A stretch of DNA of 64,000 nucleotides, taken from positions 1 through 64,000 of the forward strand of contig CAJUSW010000004.1 in assembly GCA_910589485.1 (NCBI GenBank). The letters run 5' to 3'. The position numbers were made by a program, and so were the translations under genes. Numbering within the stretch: position 1 is the stretch's first letter; each line of letters opens with the position of its first letter. Under the pieces are notes generated by a model. That model worked only from the letters and a program-made list of their open reading frames with translations. It did not search any database and was not told where the DNA came from. This DNA is from an uncultured Duncaniella sp. (GTDB taxonomy: Bacteria; Bacteroidota; Bacteroidia; Bacteroidales; Muribaculaceae). This document shows, one piece after another, positions 45,757 to 53,883 of the stretch.

Positions 45757-47583
45757 TTATAGAGATTTAAGGTATTGAAATTCTTTAGTGAGTCCGGCGT
45801 TCTGACGTATAGCGTCGTCAACGTTCGGTCCATTGTTCTCCCACACATTGCCGGGGCCGTTGGCATTCTGCAGATACTTCTCGGCCTCGGTCCAGTTATC
45901 CTTCACGTTGATGAAGGAAGATCCCTCGTCGGTGTAGAGATAGAACCAATGGTTGGGATCATGGGCATAGCCGGGGACATAGATGTCACGTACACAATTC
46001 TCAGTAACCCAGCTGTGGGGCTGCGATCCGAGTGTGTAGACACCCGCCACGTCATACATGTGCTTGGCGTAATGGTGGATGAGATTGGCATGGACGCGGT
46101 TGTTGCGCATGCAATTGACGGTGCGGGTCCAACCCCAGCCGAGGTTGATGCCACTGTAGGACACATCGTTGATCTCGTTGTGCTCGATGTTGATGTCGCG
46201 CACATACCCTGCACAGATTCCGAGTGTGCCCCAATCCTCGTTAGTAACGTCGGTGATGAGATTGTTGGCTATGGTGAGTCCGGAGCATACCTCACGTCCG
46301 TCGGCCGGATCATATGGGAGGTGGGTCTCGTGAGAGGCCGGGCTGAAGCTACCGACAACGATACCGTTGCCGGCTATGTCGCGGAACAGACATCCCTCTA
46401 TGAGGCCACCACGCGTGCCCCACTCGTAGTCGAGGCCCGATGAACCTAAATGCTCGAAACGGCACTTGAGGAAATCGATATTATTGGCACCGCTCACCTC
46501 AACGGCTGCTTCGGGGCGTCCGAGCCAACCTTGATTGTCAAGTTTGTGATTCTGATAACGCTCCATCTTAGGCTTTATCTTATATCCATCGGTCATATAC
46601 ATACCGGCCTGGAGGGGTACGTGACCCATGAGCGAGGGACGCATCCATGTAGTGTACTCGAAGCCTACGTTCTCGAAGCGAACATTCTCAACCGGACGGT
46701 CGAGCGTTCCCTCAATATTGACCAGTGTCTCCACAGCAGGAACTATAGCCTCGGTCACAGTCTCGCCCTGACGGGGATAATAGTAGAGCTTGCGTGTATC
46801 GATATCGTGATACCATTCCCCGGGCTGATCGAGCAGCTCGCGGGCGTTGGTGAGGTAGAATGCTGAATTATGACCATCGGTTGTGACCATGGGACGTGGC
46901 CACGGGTGCTCAAACTGGATGCGACTCTCGGGGTTATGGAACCTCACGGCCGCACTGTCGCCCTGAATATCGATCGACTTGATGCGGAGATTGGCGACAC
47001 ACCACATCTCGTGGAGTACCATCTCGGCATAGGGTGACTTCTGTATCTTTTTCACCGCTTCAGCAGGCACCCACAATATCTCGTTGACGGGATCATTGTT
47101 GATGATGCGGTACATCTTTTCGAAATCATCAACATCACGTGCCCTCACGGCCTTCTTTCCATTGACGTAGAGCTGGCGGAAATCGAGGGGACGACCGTTG
47201 AATTGAGGCACATCGGCCACCATGAGCTTGCCTTGACGCTTCCATCCGCTGATGCTCACACCACCACTGATCCATGCGCCATCGCCTGAGGAGGTTATCA
47301 CTGTGGGTGACGTGGGGGTTCCGCTGTCCTCGGGACGTATGAATACGGGTTCGTAGACATTGTAGGTGCCGGGGGCCATGTGGATCGTGATTCCTGACTC
47401 TACTCCAGGGGCCTTGGTGCGCCTCATCTCGCGCGCCTGACGGAGTGCCGAGGTGAGAGTAGCCTTGGGTGAGGAGGCAGTGCCGTCGTTGCTGTCGAGA
47501 CCCGACGGTGATACGTAGACATCTGCGGCACTGAGGGTCAGTGCTGATAGCAGCAACGCTGCGCTTATGGAAGTTTTTTTCAT
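45757..47583 (-). CDS. GH141 family, predicted alpha-L-fucosidase
   Basis: A 608-residue exported right-handed beta-helix protein. The start has the parallel-helix lyase-like motif VYVSPSGLDSNDGTASSPKATLTSA, and the middle and end contain repeated helix turns (GLIEGCLFRDIAGNGI, ITDVTNEDWGTLGI, NIEHNEINDVSYSGINLGWGWT). Such proteins are often annotated as pectate lyase-like. In RG-II loci the family is GH141, with BT1002 as founder, shown to remove alpha-L-fucose from chain A. The neighbour GH78 starts three bases after its stop. It is separated from GH127 upstream by a 127-base gap holding a hairpin. The fold call is firm; the fucosidase call depends on context. Confidence 0.82.
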   Translation of the reverse strand: MKKTSISAALLLSALTLSAADVYVSPSGLDSNDGTASSPKATLTSALRQAREMRRTKAPGVESGITIHMAPGTYNVYEPVFIRPEDSGTPTSPTVITSSGDGAWISGGVSISGWKRQGKLMVADVPQFNGRPLDFRQLYVNGKKAVRARDVDDFEKMYRIINNDPVNEILWVPAEAVKKIQKSPYAEMVLHEMWCVANLRIKSIDIQGDSAAVRFHNPESRIQFEHPWPRPMVTTDGHNSAFYLTNARELLDQPGEWYHDIDTRKLYYYPRQGETVTEAIVPAVETLVNIEGTLDRPVENVRFENVGFEYTTWMRPSLMGHVPLQAGMYMTDGYKIKPKMERYQNHKLDNQGWLGRPEAAVEVSGANNIDFLKCRFEHLGSSGLDYEWGTRGGLIEGCLFRDIAGNGIVVGSFSPASHETHLPYDPADGREVCSGLTIANNLITDVTNEDWGTLGICAGYVRDINIEHNEINDVSYSGINLGWGWTRTVNCMRNNRVHANLIHHYAKHMYDVAGVYTLGSQPHSWVTENCVRDIYVPGYAHDPNHWFYLYTDEGSSFINVKDNWTEAEKYLQNANGPGNVWENNGPNVDDAIRQNAGLTKEFQYLKSL

Positions 47584-47656
47584 TTAAGGTTAGCTCTTTA
47601 TTCTGTATGAGGGCGTGTATAGCCCGAATAAAAACAGGCTTATAAAAACGGTATAA

Positions 47657-47682
47657 AGTGGCCACGACAATCCGTGGCCACT
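47657..47682 (-). repeat. Hairpin between GH127 and GH141 genes
   Basis: Perfect 10-base arms (47657-47666 and 47673-47682; AGTGGCCACG / CGTGGCCACT) around a six-base loop. On the minus strand the stem is followed by TTATACCGTTTTTATAA, a delayed T-run. No promoter was found between it and GH141, so it may be a partial terminator or processing site after the first gene of the operon. Confidence 0.6.
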
Positions 47683-47710
47683 ATGTAAGGTAGGGTGATT
47701 CCTATAGGTT

Positions 47711-49798
47711 TCAGCGTGCAAGGGGGAGCCATACGCTCATCTCGGCCTTGTCGCGGTTGCCCCAGGCATAGTAGGGAATGAGGGTGACTTTGACAGTCTT
47801 GTCGGCACCTGCCACCTCGCGGTAGAGCTTACCGGTCCAGTCGCCACCGTCCACAAGTCGAGCCTGGGTATCGAGTACAGTCATCTTGCTTCCGGCAATC
47901 TCGGTCTCACGGGGAGTGAAAGTAGCATCAGCAGGAATGAGCACATCGTCGAGCTTCTTTCCTCCTTCTATGTCGATACCTTCGAGGCAATACACGATGG
48001 GGCCGCGCTTAACGGCTACATGATTGCGGGTCTCCTCGACAAGAGGATTGGACTCAAGCAGTTTGGGACGCATCTCCATGTCGAGTACTATCTCATCGCC
48101 GGGTTTCCATGTGCGGTCGAGAGTTATGTAGCTATCGGGGATCACTTTCACATCTTCGGGCTGACCGTTGACTGTCACAGTGGCCTTGTCACACCACGAG
48201 GGGATGCGGAGCTTCACGGCAAACTTCTTCTTGCCGGGCACCTGATCGAGAGTGAGTGTAACTTTGCCGTCGTAGGGATAAGCAGTGTGCTGAGTCACCA
48301 CGAGAGGACGTTTCTTGCCGAGCGAGGTGCTGAGCTGGCTATCGCCGTAGAGGTTGCACCAAAGGGTGCTGTCGTTGACGGTGTAAGCATAATTCTGAGC
48401 CTCGCAGATGGTGCGGAGGGTGTTGGGGGGACAGCAGAAACAGCTGATGTACTCCTCGCGGGTCTTGGGCCAACGCAGAGTGTAAGGCAGATCGTCGCTC
48501 ATACGCAGAGGATTGGTGTAGAAATACCGTTTGCCATCGAGGCTCACTCCGCTGAGCACACTGTTGTAGAGGGCTGTCTCCACGATATCGGCATACTTAG
48601 CCTCGCCAGTCGACTCAAGCATACGCCAGTTGAAGAGCATGTTGCCGATATTGGCGCAGGTCTCGTTATGAGCAGTGCTGTTGGGCAACTGATAGGGACG
48701 GCCATAGCTCTGGTGTACCTTCTGTATGCTGTCGGGCTCATAGCATGTACCGTCGGGGGAAGTTCCGTCATACAGCGCACCACATGCGCCTGTGATATAC
48801 ATCTTGCGGTTTACAATGTCGTCCCAGATGCTGGTGAGATTCTTCATGAGCTGCTCCTCGCCGGTCTCGGCATACAGGTCGGCCACGCCAGCATAGAGAT
48901 AGTTGGCACGCACAGCATGGCCCATGGCGTTGTACTGGTCGCGGAAGGGGATGCGGTCCTGATTGTCGTCGGTGCCGTTCTCTACAAGTCCACGAATGTT
49001 TATGAGGTTATTGGCCAGATCGAGATAGCGGGGATTGCCTGTCTCGCGATACATCTCCACCACACCCATATAGTGGGAGGGGCATATGGCGTTGCGGGCC
49101 AGCTCGGCTGAAGCTGTCTCGTAGAAATGGCACAGGAAGTCGGTGGCCTTGACTGCTGCGTCAAACAGCTCGGTCTTGCCTGTAGCTCTCTTGTGGATGA
49201 TACCCGCCATCATGAGGTGACCGAGGTTGTAGGTCTCGAAGTTGAGACGGTTGGCAAACGCACCCTTCTCATCCTCGGCTCCAACCTTGGTGCCTATCAC
49301 GGTCTGCGCCTTGTGAGTTGTGTGGGTGTCGACTCCACGGTTGCGCTCGTCGATGATAACGGGGGTGTGGATATATCCGTCCTCCCTCTGGGCCTTCACC
49401 ACCTGTTCGATGAACTTGTCCATGAGGGCATCAAGCTTGGGATCCTTGTTGACGGCATAGACAGCAGCCACAGCCTCGAGCCACTTGTACATGTCGCCAT
49501 CGTGGAATGGAGGGCCCCAGTGCTCGCCGGGGCATGTGCCTGCAGCGATCTCGAAATTACGGAAACCATGGGACACGTCGGGATCGGCCCATGTCTCCCA
49601 CATGCTCTGAAGGGATGTGCCACTGTACACACCGAATCGCTCGCCCCAAAATCCTCCTGTCCACTTGACTGCTCCGAGAGGAGTGTTGGACATTACGGCA
49701 TGACGGCTTCGCGAGGTGTCGGTAAGACCGTTATTTTGTGCTGATAATCCGAGCGATAACACTACGCCCGATAGTAAAATACCAAGTTTTTGATACAC
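47711..49798 (-). CDS. GH127 family enzyme (aceric acid hydrolase candidate)
   Basis: A 695-residue exported enzyme of the DUF1680/GH127 family, an (alpha/alpha)6 toroid with a zinc-bound catalytic cysteine. The metal and nucleophile residues are visible: Glu379 and Cys381 in HNETCANIG, and Cys455/Cys456 in SCFCCPPN. Most GH127 enzymes are beta-L-arabinofuranosidases; in the B. thetaiotaomicron RG-II locus the GH127 protein BT1003 was reported to release aceric acid from chain B, and this gene's position before GH141 and GH78 fits that role. The start codon is GTG (minus strand 49796-49798), about 40 bases after the expected transcription start. It is the first gene of the 46 kb block. Confidence 0.83.
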   Translation of the reverse strand: MYQKLGILLSGVVLSLGLSAQNNGLTDTSRSRHAVMSNTPLGAVKWTGGFWGERFGVYSGTSLQSMWETWADPDVSHGFRNFEIAAGTCPGEHWGPPFHDGDMYKWLEAVAAVYAVNKDPKLDALMDKFIEQVVKAQREDGYIHTPVIIDERNRGVDTHTTHKAQTVIGTKVGAEDEKGAFANRLNFETYNLGHLMMAGIIHKRATGKTELFDAAVKATDFLCHFYETASAELARNAICPSHYMGVVEMYRETGNPRYLDLANNLINIRGLVENGTDDNQDRIPFRDQYNAMGHAVRANYLYAGVADLYAETGEEQLMKNLTSIWDDIVNRKMYITGACGALYDGTSPDGTCYEPDSIQKVHQSYGRPYQLPNSTAHNETCANIGNMLFNWRMLESTGEAKYADIVETALYNSVLSGVSLDGKRYFYTNPLRMSDDLPYTLRWPKTREEYISCFCCPPNTLRTICEAQNYAYTVNDSTLWCNLYGDSQLSTSLGKKRPLVVTQHTAYPYDGKVTLTLDQVPGKKKFAVKLRIPSWCDKATVTVNGQPEDVKVIPDSYITLDRTWKPGDEIVLDMEMRPKLLESNPLVEETRNHVAVKRGPIVYCLEGIDIEGGKKLDDVLIPADATFTPRETEIAGSKMTVLDTQARLVDGGDWTGKLYREVAGADKTVKVTLIPYYAWGNRDKAEMSVWLPLAR

Positions 49799-49843
49799 AA
49801 TAGTATGGAATTAGATATAAGTTACGTTAGCTTTTCAATTACG

Positions 49844-49875
49844 CAAAGTTAAAGAAAAATAGTCGTTTAGGCAAC
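49844..49875 (-). promoter_or_regulatory. Main promoter of the RG-II block
   Basis: On the minus strand GTTG (49872-49875), 20 bases, then TAACTTTG (49844-49851). The -7 part matches the consensus fully; the -33 part has one mismatch. Transcription would start near 49838, giving a leader of about 40 bases before the GTG start of GH127. Confidence 0.7.
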
Positions 49876-49929
49876 TTTTTGTAACGATAATTTCGTAAAT
49901 TTCAATAATTTCACAGCACAATAACCCCT

Positions 49930-49954
49930 TAAGAGTGTAGAAATGACACTCTTA
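49930..49954. repeat. Palindrome TAAGAGTGT-N7-ACACTCTTA between divergent promoters
   Basis: Perfect 9-base arms (49930-49938 and 49946-49954) around AGAAATG. It lies about 55 bases upstream of the -33 box of the RG-II promoter and about 60 upstream of that of GH31. The site at 19166-19186 has the same TAAG..TGTAGAA..ACAC..CTTA layout, and the left arm recurs at 14944-14952. A candidate operator. Confidence 0.45.
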
Positions 49955-50013
49955 CGCTTATCCATTGTATTTCAACATTTTTTGATCCTCAGAGCCGAAT
50001 TTGTCAGGAAGGC

Positions 50014-50044
50014 TTGTCAAATCGGGTCATTATCGCTAACTTTG
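50014..50044 (+). promoter_or_regulatory. Promoter of the GH31 gene
   Basis: TTG (50014-50016), 20 bases, then TAACTTTG (50037-50044). Transcription would start near 50050, about 50 bases before the ATG at 50101. This rules out the in-frame ATG at 50014, which lies inside the promoter. Confidence 0.7.
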
Positions 50045-50100
50045 CATCATATACATTATACTTCACACAACTTTCTTTCACAAGCGCACACATACCAATT

Positions 50101-52488
50101 ATGAACCGAACATTTACCGTCGCCACGGTTGCTGTGGCCACAGTTTTGTCATTGTCGCTGAGCCCGCTCACAACGCTCGCCGACACCGTGAGCGTCACCA
50201 CTGAGCAGGGACGCAAAGTAGTGGTCAGGACCATTACACCCGATATAATCCGCGTGGAGAACTATCCTACAGGCTCCACTCCATCGTCCACCCTTACCCC
50301 ATCGCCAACCACGGCACCCGACACAGTGAAATGCGTATCGAGCACATCAGGGCCCCTACACATATTCACAACCCCCACGGGTGTTACCGTGAGGGTCAAC
50401 TCGACCACAGGCGCTGTAGACATCAACGCCGGAGCCGACAGGGCCGTGAGCGACAACGGACTGAGGTCGCTTGCCAACGGACAACAGAGCCTATCGCTTT
50501 CCACAATGGGGGGAGGATCATTCTACGGTGCTGGAGAAAGGGGTTACAGTTTCAACCTCGCAGGTGATACCCTGGTGATGTACAATAAGCAGAACTATGG
50601 CTACACTGCCGGGGAGGAACGTATCAAGCAGATGAACATCACAATGCCGCTGTTCCTAAGCTCCAACGGATATGCGGTGGTGTTTGACGACTATGCCGCC
50701 GCCAAAATGGTGATGTCCAACCCTGTTGTTTACACCACCGAATCCACAGTGCCAGTGTCCTATTATTTCGTAAATTCCACAGGGTCGCTCGCATCGCTCA
50801 CCGGCAAGCTCTCATCCATCACCGGACGCCAGGACCTGCCACCACTGTGGGCTCTCGGATACATCACATCAAAATATGGCTACCGAACCCAGGCCGAAAC
50901 CGAAGGGGTGATTGACACGCTGAAACGCGCCGGATACCCGGTGGACGGCATTGTACTCGACCTCTACTGGTATGGCAAGGAGCAGGATATGGGCCGTCTC
51001 GACTGGGATCCCGACCAATGGCCTGACCATAAGGCCATGTTAGCTCGCCTGAAGAAGCGCGGAGTCAACACCGTGACCATATCACAACCCTACGTGCTAC
51101 GCAACGGGCGCGGAGCTTCCAACTACACCACACTCAGCGATCAAGGTATGCTCCTGCGCGATTCTACGGGCAACGCACCCCAGGAGGTACAGATATGGGT
51201 AGGAGAAGGTGGTATGCTCGACGTATCCAACCCCGATACCCGAGCATGGCTACGGGACAGATACCGCTCACTCACTCTCGACGGCATAGGGGGATGGTGG
51301 GGCGACTTGGGCGAACCCGAGGTTCATCCCGAGACCGGTCTGCATGCCAACGGGCTCCCTACCCGACTCTATCACAACCGATATGGCAACGACTGGAGTT
51401 CGATAATTTACAACCTGTACCGCGAGGAGTTCCCCGACACCCGCCTCATGACACTGATGCGCGGCGGCACTACCGGATTGCAACAATACAGCGTGTTCCC
51501 ATGGTCGACCGACGTGTCACGCTCATGGGGAGGACTTCAACCACAGATCACCATAATGCTCAACTCGGGGCTTAGCGGACTCGGATACATGAGCCACGAT
51601 GTGGGTGGTTTCGCCATCGATGAGAACGCCCCTTACGATCCCGAACTGTACGTGCGCTGGCTACAATTGGGCACCTTCTCTCCTGTGCTCCGCACCCACT
51701 CCCAACGCTCGGCTGAACCTTACTGTTACCCTGACCATCAGGATATCATACTTCCGCTCATCAAGGAGCGCTACAGATGGCTCCCCTACAACTACACCCT
51801 GGCATGGGAAAACGCCTCGCAGGGACTGCCGTTGGTGCGTCCGCTCAACTTCTACACTCCCGGAAGCAATATCAATGACGATATAACCGACCAATACCTG
51901 TGGGGCCGTGACGTACTTGTAGCTCCAGTTATCACCCGTGGAGCAACCTCAAGATCCATAGTATTCCCGGCTGACGGCAGTGACTGGGTAGACTTGTCCG
52001 ATCCTACCAAAGTGTATCACAGCGGTGACACCATCGCCTCCTATCCAGCCCCGCTCGGAGTGCTACCCATGTTTGCACGCGCGGGAGCGTTCATCCCCAC
52101 GGCCGACTACGACATGGCCAACACCGGCGACTACCGTACCGACCGCTACACGGTGAACTATTATCCAACGAACGGGAAATCTACCTACACTCTCTATGAG
52201 GACGATCTCGCCTCTCCAACCTCTTTGCGCGACGGAGCCTACAGACTCATAACTTTCGACGGCAATGCCTCGGCCGACGCCATCGACATCAAGGTGTCCA
52301 CTTCAGGCAATCTCGCCATGCCCAAGGGTGGCACCAAGCTCACATTCGAGATACACCTCAACGGCACACGCCCATCCAACGTGACTGTCGACGGCAAAAA
52401 AGCCAAGGGATGGAAATACAACGATTCCATACTCTCGCTACCCGTCGCACTCCAGTCCTCGCCTCTAAGCATACATATCACTCGATAG
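50101..52488 (+). CDS. GH31 alpha-glucosidase / 4-alpha-glucosyltransferase-like enzyme
   Basis: A 795-residue exported GH31 enzyme with a signal peptide ending near residue 27 (TTLA-D). After the N-terminal beta-sandwich (to about 235) comes the TIM barrel, with nucleophile Asp402 in WWGDLGEPE, acid/base Asp472 in WSTDVSRSW and MSHDVGG near 500, then C-terminal beta domains. The GDLGEP form is that of the branch holding bacterial oligosaccharide 4-alpha-glucosyltransferases and alpha-glucosidases, not the usual alpha-xylosidase form. It faces away from the RG-II block and shares its control region. The start at 50101 is set by the promoter just upstream. A starch or alpha-glucan role is most likely; a pectin role is open. 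Confidence 0.85.
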   Translation: MNRTFTVATVAVATVLSLSLSPLTTLADTVSVTTEQGRKVVVRTITPDIIRVENYPTGSTPSSTLTPSPTTAPDTVKCVSSTSGPLHIFTTPTGVTVRVNSTTGAVDINAGADRAVSDNGLRSLANGQQSLSLSTMGGGSFYGAGERGYSFNLAGDTLVMYNKQNYGYTAGEERIKQMNITMPLFLSSNGYAVVFDDYAAAKMVMSNPVVYTTESTVPVSYYFVNSTGSLASLTGKLSSITGRQDLPPLWALGYITSKYGYRTQAETEGVIDTLKRAGYPVDGIVLDLYWYGKEQDMGRLDWDPDQWPDHKAMLARLKKRGVNTVTISQPYVLRNGRGASNYTTLSDQGMLLRDSTGNAPQEVQIWVGEGGMLDVSNPDTRAWLRDRYRSLTLDGIGGWWGDLGEPEVHPETGLHANGLPTRLYHNRYGNDWSSIIYNLYREEFPDTRLMTLMRGGTTGLQQYSVFPWSTDVSRSWGGLQPQITIMLNSGLSGLGYMSHDVGGFAIDENAPYDPELYVRWLQLGTFSPVLRTHSQRSAEPYCYPDHQDIILPLIKERYRWLPYNYTLAWENASQGLPLVRPLNFYTPGSNINDDITDQYLWGRDVLVAPVITRGATSRSIVFPADGSDWVDLSDPTKVYHSGDTIASYPAPLGVLPMFARAGAFIPTADYDMANTGDYRTDRYTVNYYPTNGKSTYTLYEDDLASPTSLRDGAYRLITFDGNASADAIDIKVSTSGNLAMPKGGTKLTFEIHLNGTRPSNVTVDGKKAKGWKYNDSILSLPVALQSSPLSIHITR

Positions 52489-52529
52489 TTCAACGCAGCA
52501 GGTTCTTTCCTGCATAATCTCACCATCTC

Positions 52530-52562
52530 CACACGCCGGCAACTTCCCCTCGCCGGCGTGTG
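52530..52562 (+). terminator. Terminator hairpin after GH31
   Basis: Perfect 11-base G+C-rich arms (52530-52540 and 52552-52562; CACACGCCGGC / GCCGGCGTGTG) with an 11-base loop, 41 bases after the GH31 stop. The following bases are AT-rich (TTATATTATAT) but not a clean T-run. Confidence 0.65.
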
Positions 52563-52699
52563 GCTTATATTATATGTGGCCTACTTGCTACCTCTACCGC
52601 AAAATTACCACGCCGATACTATGAAAAGGTGCGATAATGTCGCATAGCATATATTCCGACCGGTCCATGCAAGAGCCCGTCCGGCTTTAAAAAGTTTTT

Positions 52700-52730
52700 T
52701 TTGCTGTTGGTGGAAATTATGTTACCTTTG
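52700..52730 (+). promoter_or_regulatory. Promoter of pta-ackA
   Basis: TTTG (52700-52703), 19 bases, then TACCTTTG (52723-52730): a full match to the Bacteroidota promoter consensus. The expected start near 52736 leaves a leader of about 60 bases. Confidence 0.75.
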
Positions 52731-52797
52731 CGGTGACTAATTCAATCATTAATTCTGATTCTAACCATATAATACCAAAATATACCAGAAACCAGCT

Positions 52798-53814
52798 ATG
52801 GGACTTTTTGAAAAACTTACCGCTAAGGCCAAATCCTCGCGCCAGCGCATCGTGCTTCCCGAAGGCACCGAACCCCGCACCCTCACCGCGGCAGCCCGCA
52901 TCATCGCCGAAGGCATAGCCGACATCATCCTCATAGGCAAGCCCGAGGAGATCAAGGCCAAGGCTGAGGAGTTGAAGCTCACCAACATCGAGAATGCCAC
53001 TATCGTGGATCCCACCGATGAGCAGGTGATCGACCGCTATGCACCCCTCTTCTTCGAGCTCCGCAAGAGCAAAGGCATCTCCATGGAGCAGGCCCGCAAG
53101 ACCACAGCCGATCCTCTGTATCTCGGTTGCCTCATGATCAAGAACGGCGACGCCGACGGCCAGGTAGCCGGTGCCCTCAACACCACCGGTAATGTGCTCC
53201 GCGCAGCCTTCCAGGTAATCAAGACCATGCCCGGCATCAACGTAGTGTCAGGTGCATTCGTGATGGTACTCCCCGAAGGCTCAGCTTTCGGCACCAACGG
53301 TCTGCTCATCTTTGCCGACTGCGCCGTGATCCCCGATCCCACCGCTGCCGAGCTCGCCCAGATAGCCGTATCATCGGCCCAGACAGCCCGCGACATCGCC
53401 GGAATGGATCCCCGCGTAGCAATCCTCAGCTTCTCTACCAAGGGTAGCGCAAAACATGAGAAGGTCGATAAGGTAATCGAGGCAACCAAGATAGCCAAAG
53501 AGATGGCCCCCTTCCTCGCTCTCGACGGCGAGCTCCAGGCCGACGCAGCTCTCGTGCCCAGCGTAGGCAAGAGCAAAGCTCCCGACAGCCCCATCGCAGG
53601 TACTGCCAACGTACTCGTATTCCCCAACCTCGAAGTAGGCAACATCGCTTACAAGCTTTGCCAGCGTCTGGGTGGCGTTGAGGCCGTAGGTCCCGTACTC
53701 CAGGGCCTCGCAGCTCCTGTCAATGACCTTTCGCGCGGATGCTTCCCCGAGGATATCTACAAGACCATCATCATCACCTGTAACCAGGCTATCGGTCTTA
53801 AGGAGAACAAGTAA
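52798..53814 (+). CDS. pta: Phosphate acetyltransferase
   Basis: Converts acetyl-CoA and phosphate to acetyl phosphate in the cytoplasm, the first step of acetate formation. The 338-residue protein is the short, catalytic-domain-only form of Pta (no N-terminal DRTGG part). Family blocks visible: RIVLPEGTEPRTLTAA at the N-terminus, DGQVAGALNTTGNVLRA in the middle, FSTKGSAKH, and TANVLVFPNLEVGNIAYKL with SRGC near the end. It is followed after 69 bases by ackA, the partner enzyme, with no promoter between. Ordinary housekeeping gene for a saccharolytic fermenter, with its own strong promoter. Confidence 0.97.
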   Translation: MGLFEKLTAKAKSSRQRIVLPEGTEPRTLTAAARIIAEGIADIILIGKPEEIKAKAEELKLTNIENATIVDPTDEQVIDRYAPLFFELRKSKGISMEQARKTTADPLYLGCLMIKNGDADGQVAGALNTTGNVLRAAFQVIKTMPGINVVSGAFVMVLPEGSAFGTNGLLIFADCAVIPDPTAAELAQIAVSSAQTARDIAGMDPRVAILSFSTKGSAKHEKVDKVIEATKIAKEMAPFLALDGELQADAALVPSVGKSKAPDSPIAGTANVLVFPNLEVGNIAYKLCQRLGGVEAVGPVLQGLAAPVNDLSRGCFPEDIYKTIIITCNQAIGLKENK

Positions 53815-53883
53815 TCTCCCCCACCACATTCTTCCACTTAACACTCATAACCTTTCCCTCGAAAAAGGGGAAAATACAACACA

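Larger units (their letters stand above)
49799..50100. promoter_or_regulatory. Divergent control region between the RG-II block and the GH31 gene
   Basis: This 302-base AT-rich gap holds two back-to-back promoters (49844-49875 minus, 50014-50044 plus) and, between them, a perfect palindrome at 49930-49954. The stretch between the promoters is about 135 bases, long enough for shared regulator binding. No gene was seen. Confidence 0.6.
52489..52797 (+). other. Intergenic region between GH31 and pta
   Basis: 309 bases without a gene. It holds the GH31 terminator hairpin (52530-52562), a small TGCGA/TCGCA palindrome near 52630-52656 and the pta promoter (52700-52730), followed by a leader of about 60 bases. 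Nothing else was recognised. Confidence 0.6.

Noticed and set aside
45757..47583. Reading the beta-helix protein as a pectate lyase
   Set aside because: The helix fold is shared with lyases, but the lyase calcium and Arg motifs are not seen and the context fits GH141.
50014..50100. Longer N-terminus for the GH31 protein from the ATG at 50014
   Set aside because: This codon lies in the -33 element of the promoter, and the extra residues precede a good signal peptide beginning at 50101.
50101..52488. Calling GH31 an alpha-xylosidase of RG-II
   Set aside because: The nucleophile motif WWGDLGEP is of the alpha-glucosidase/glucosyltransferase branch; kept only as a speculative finding.
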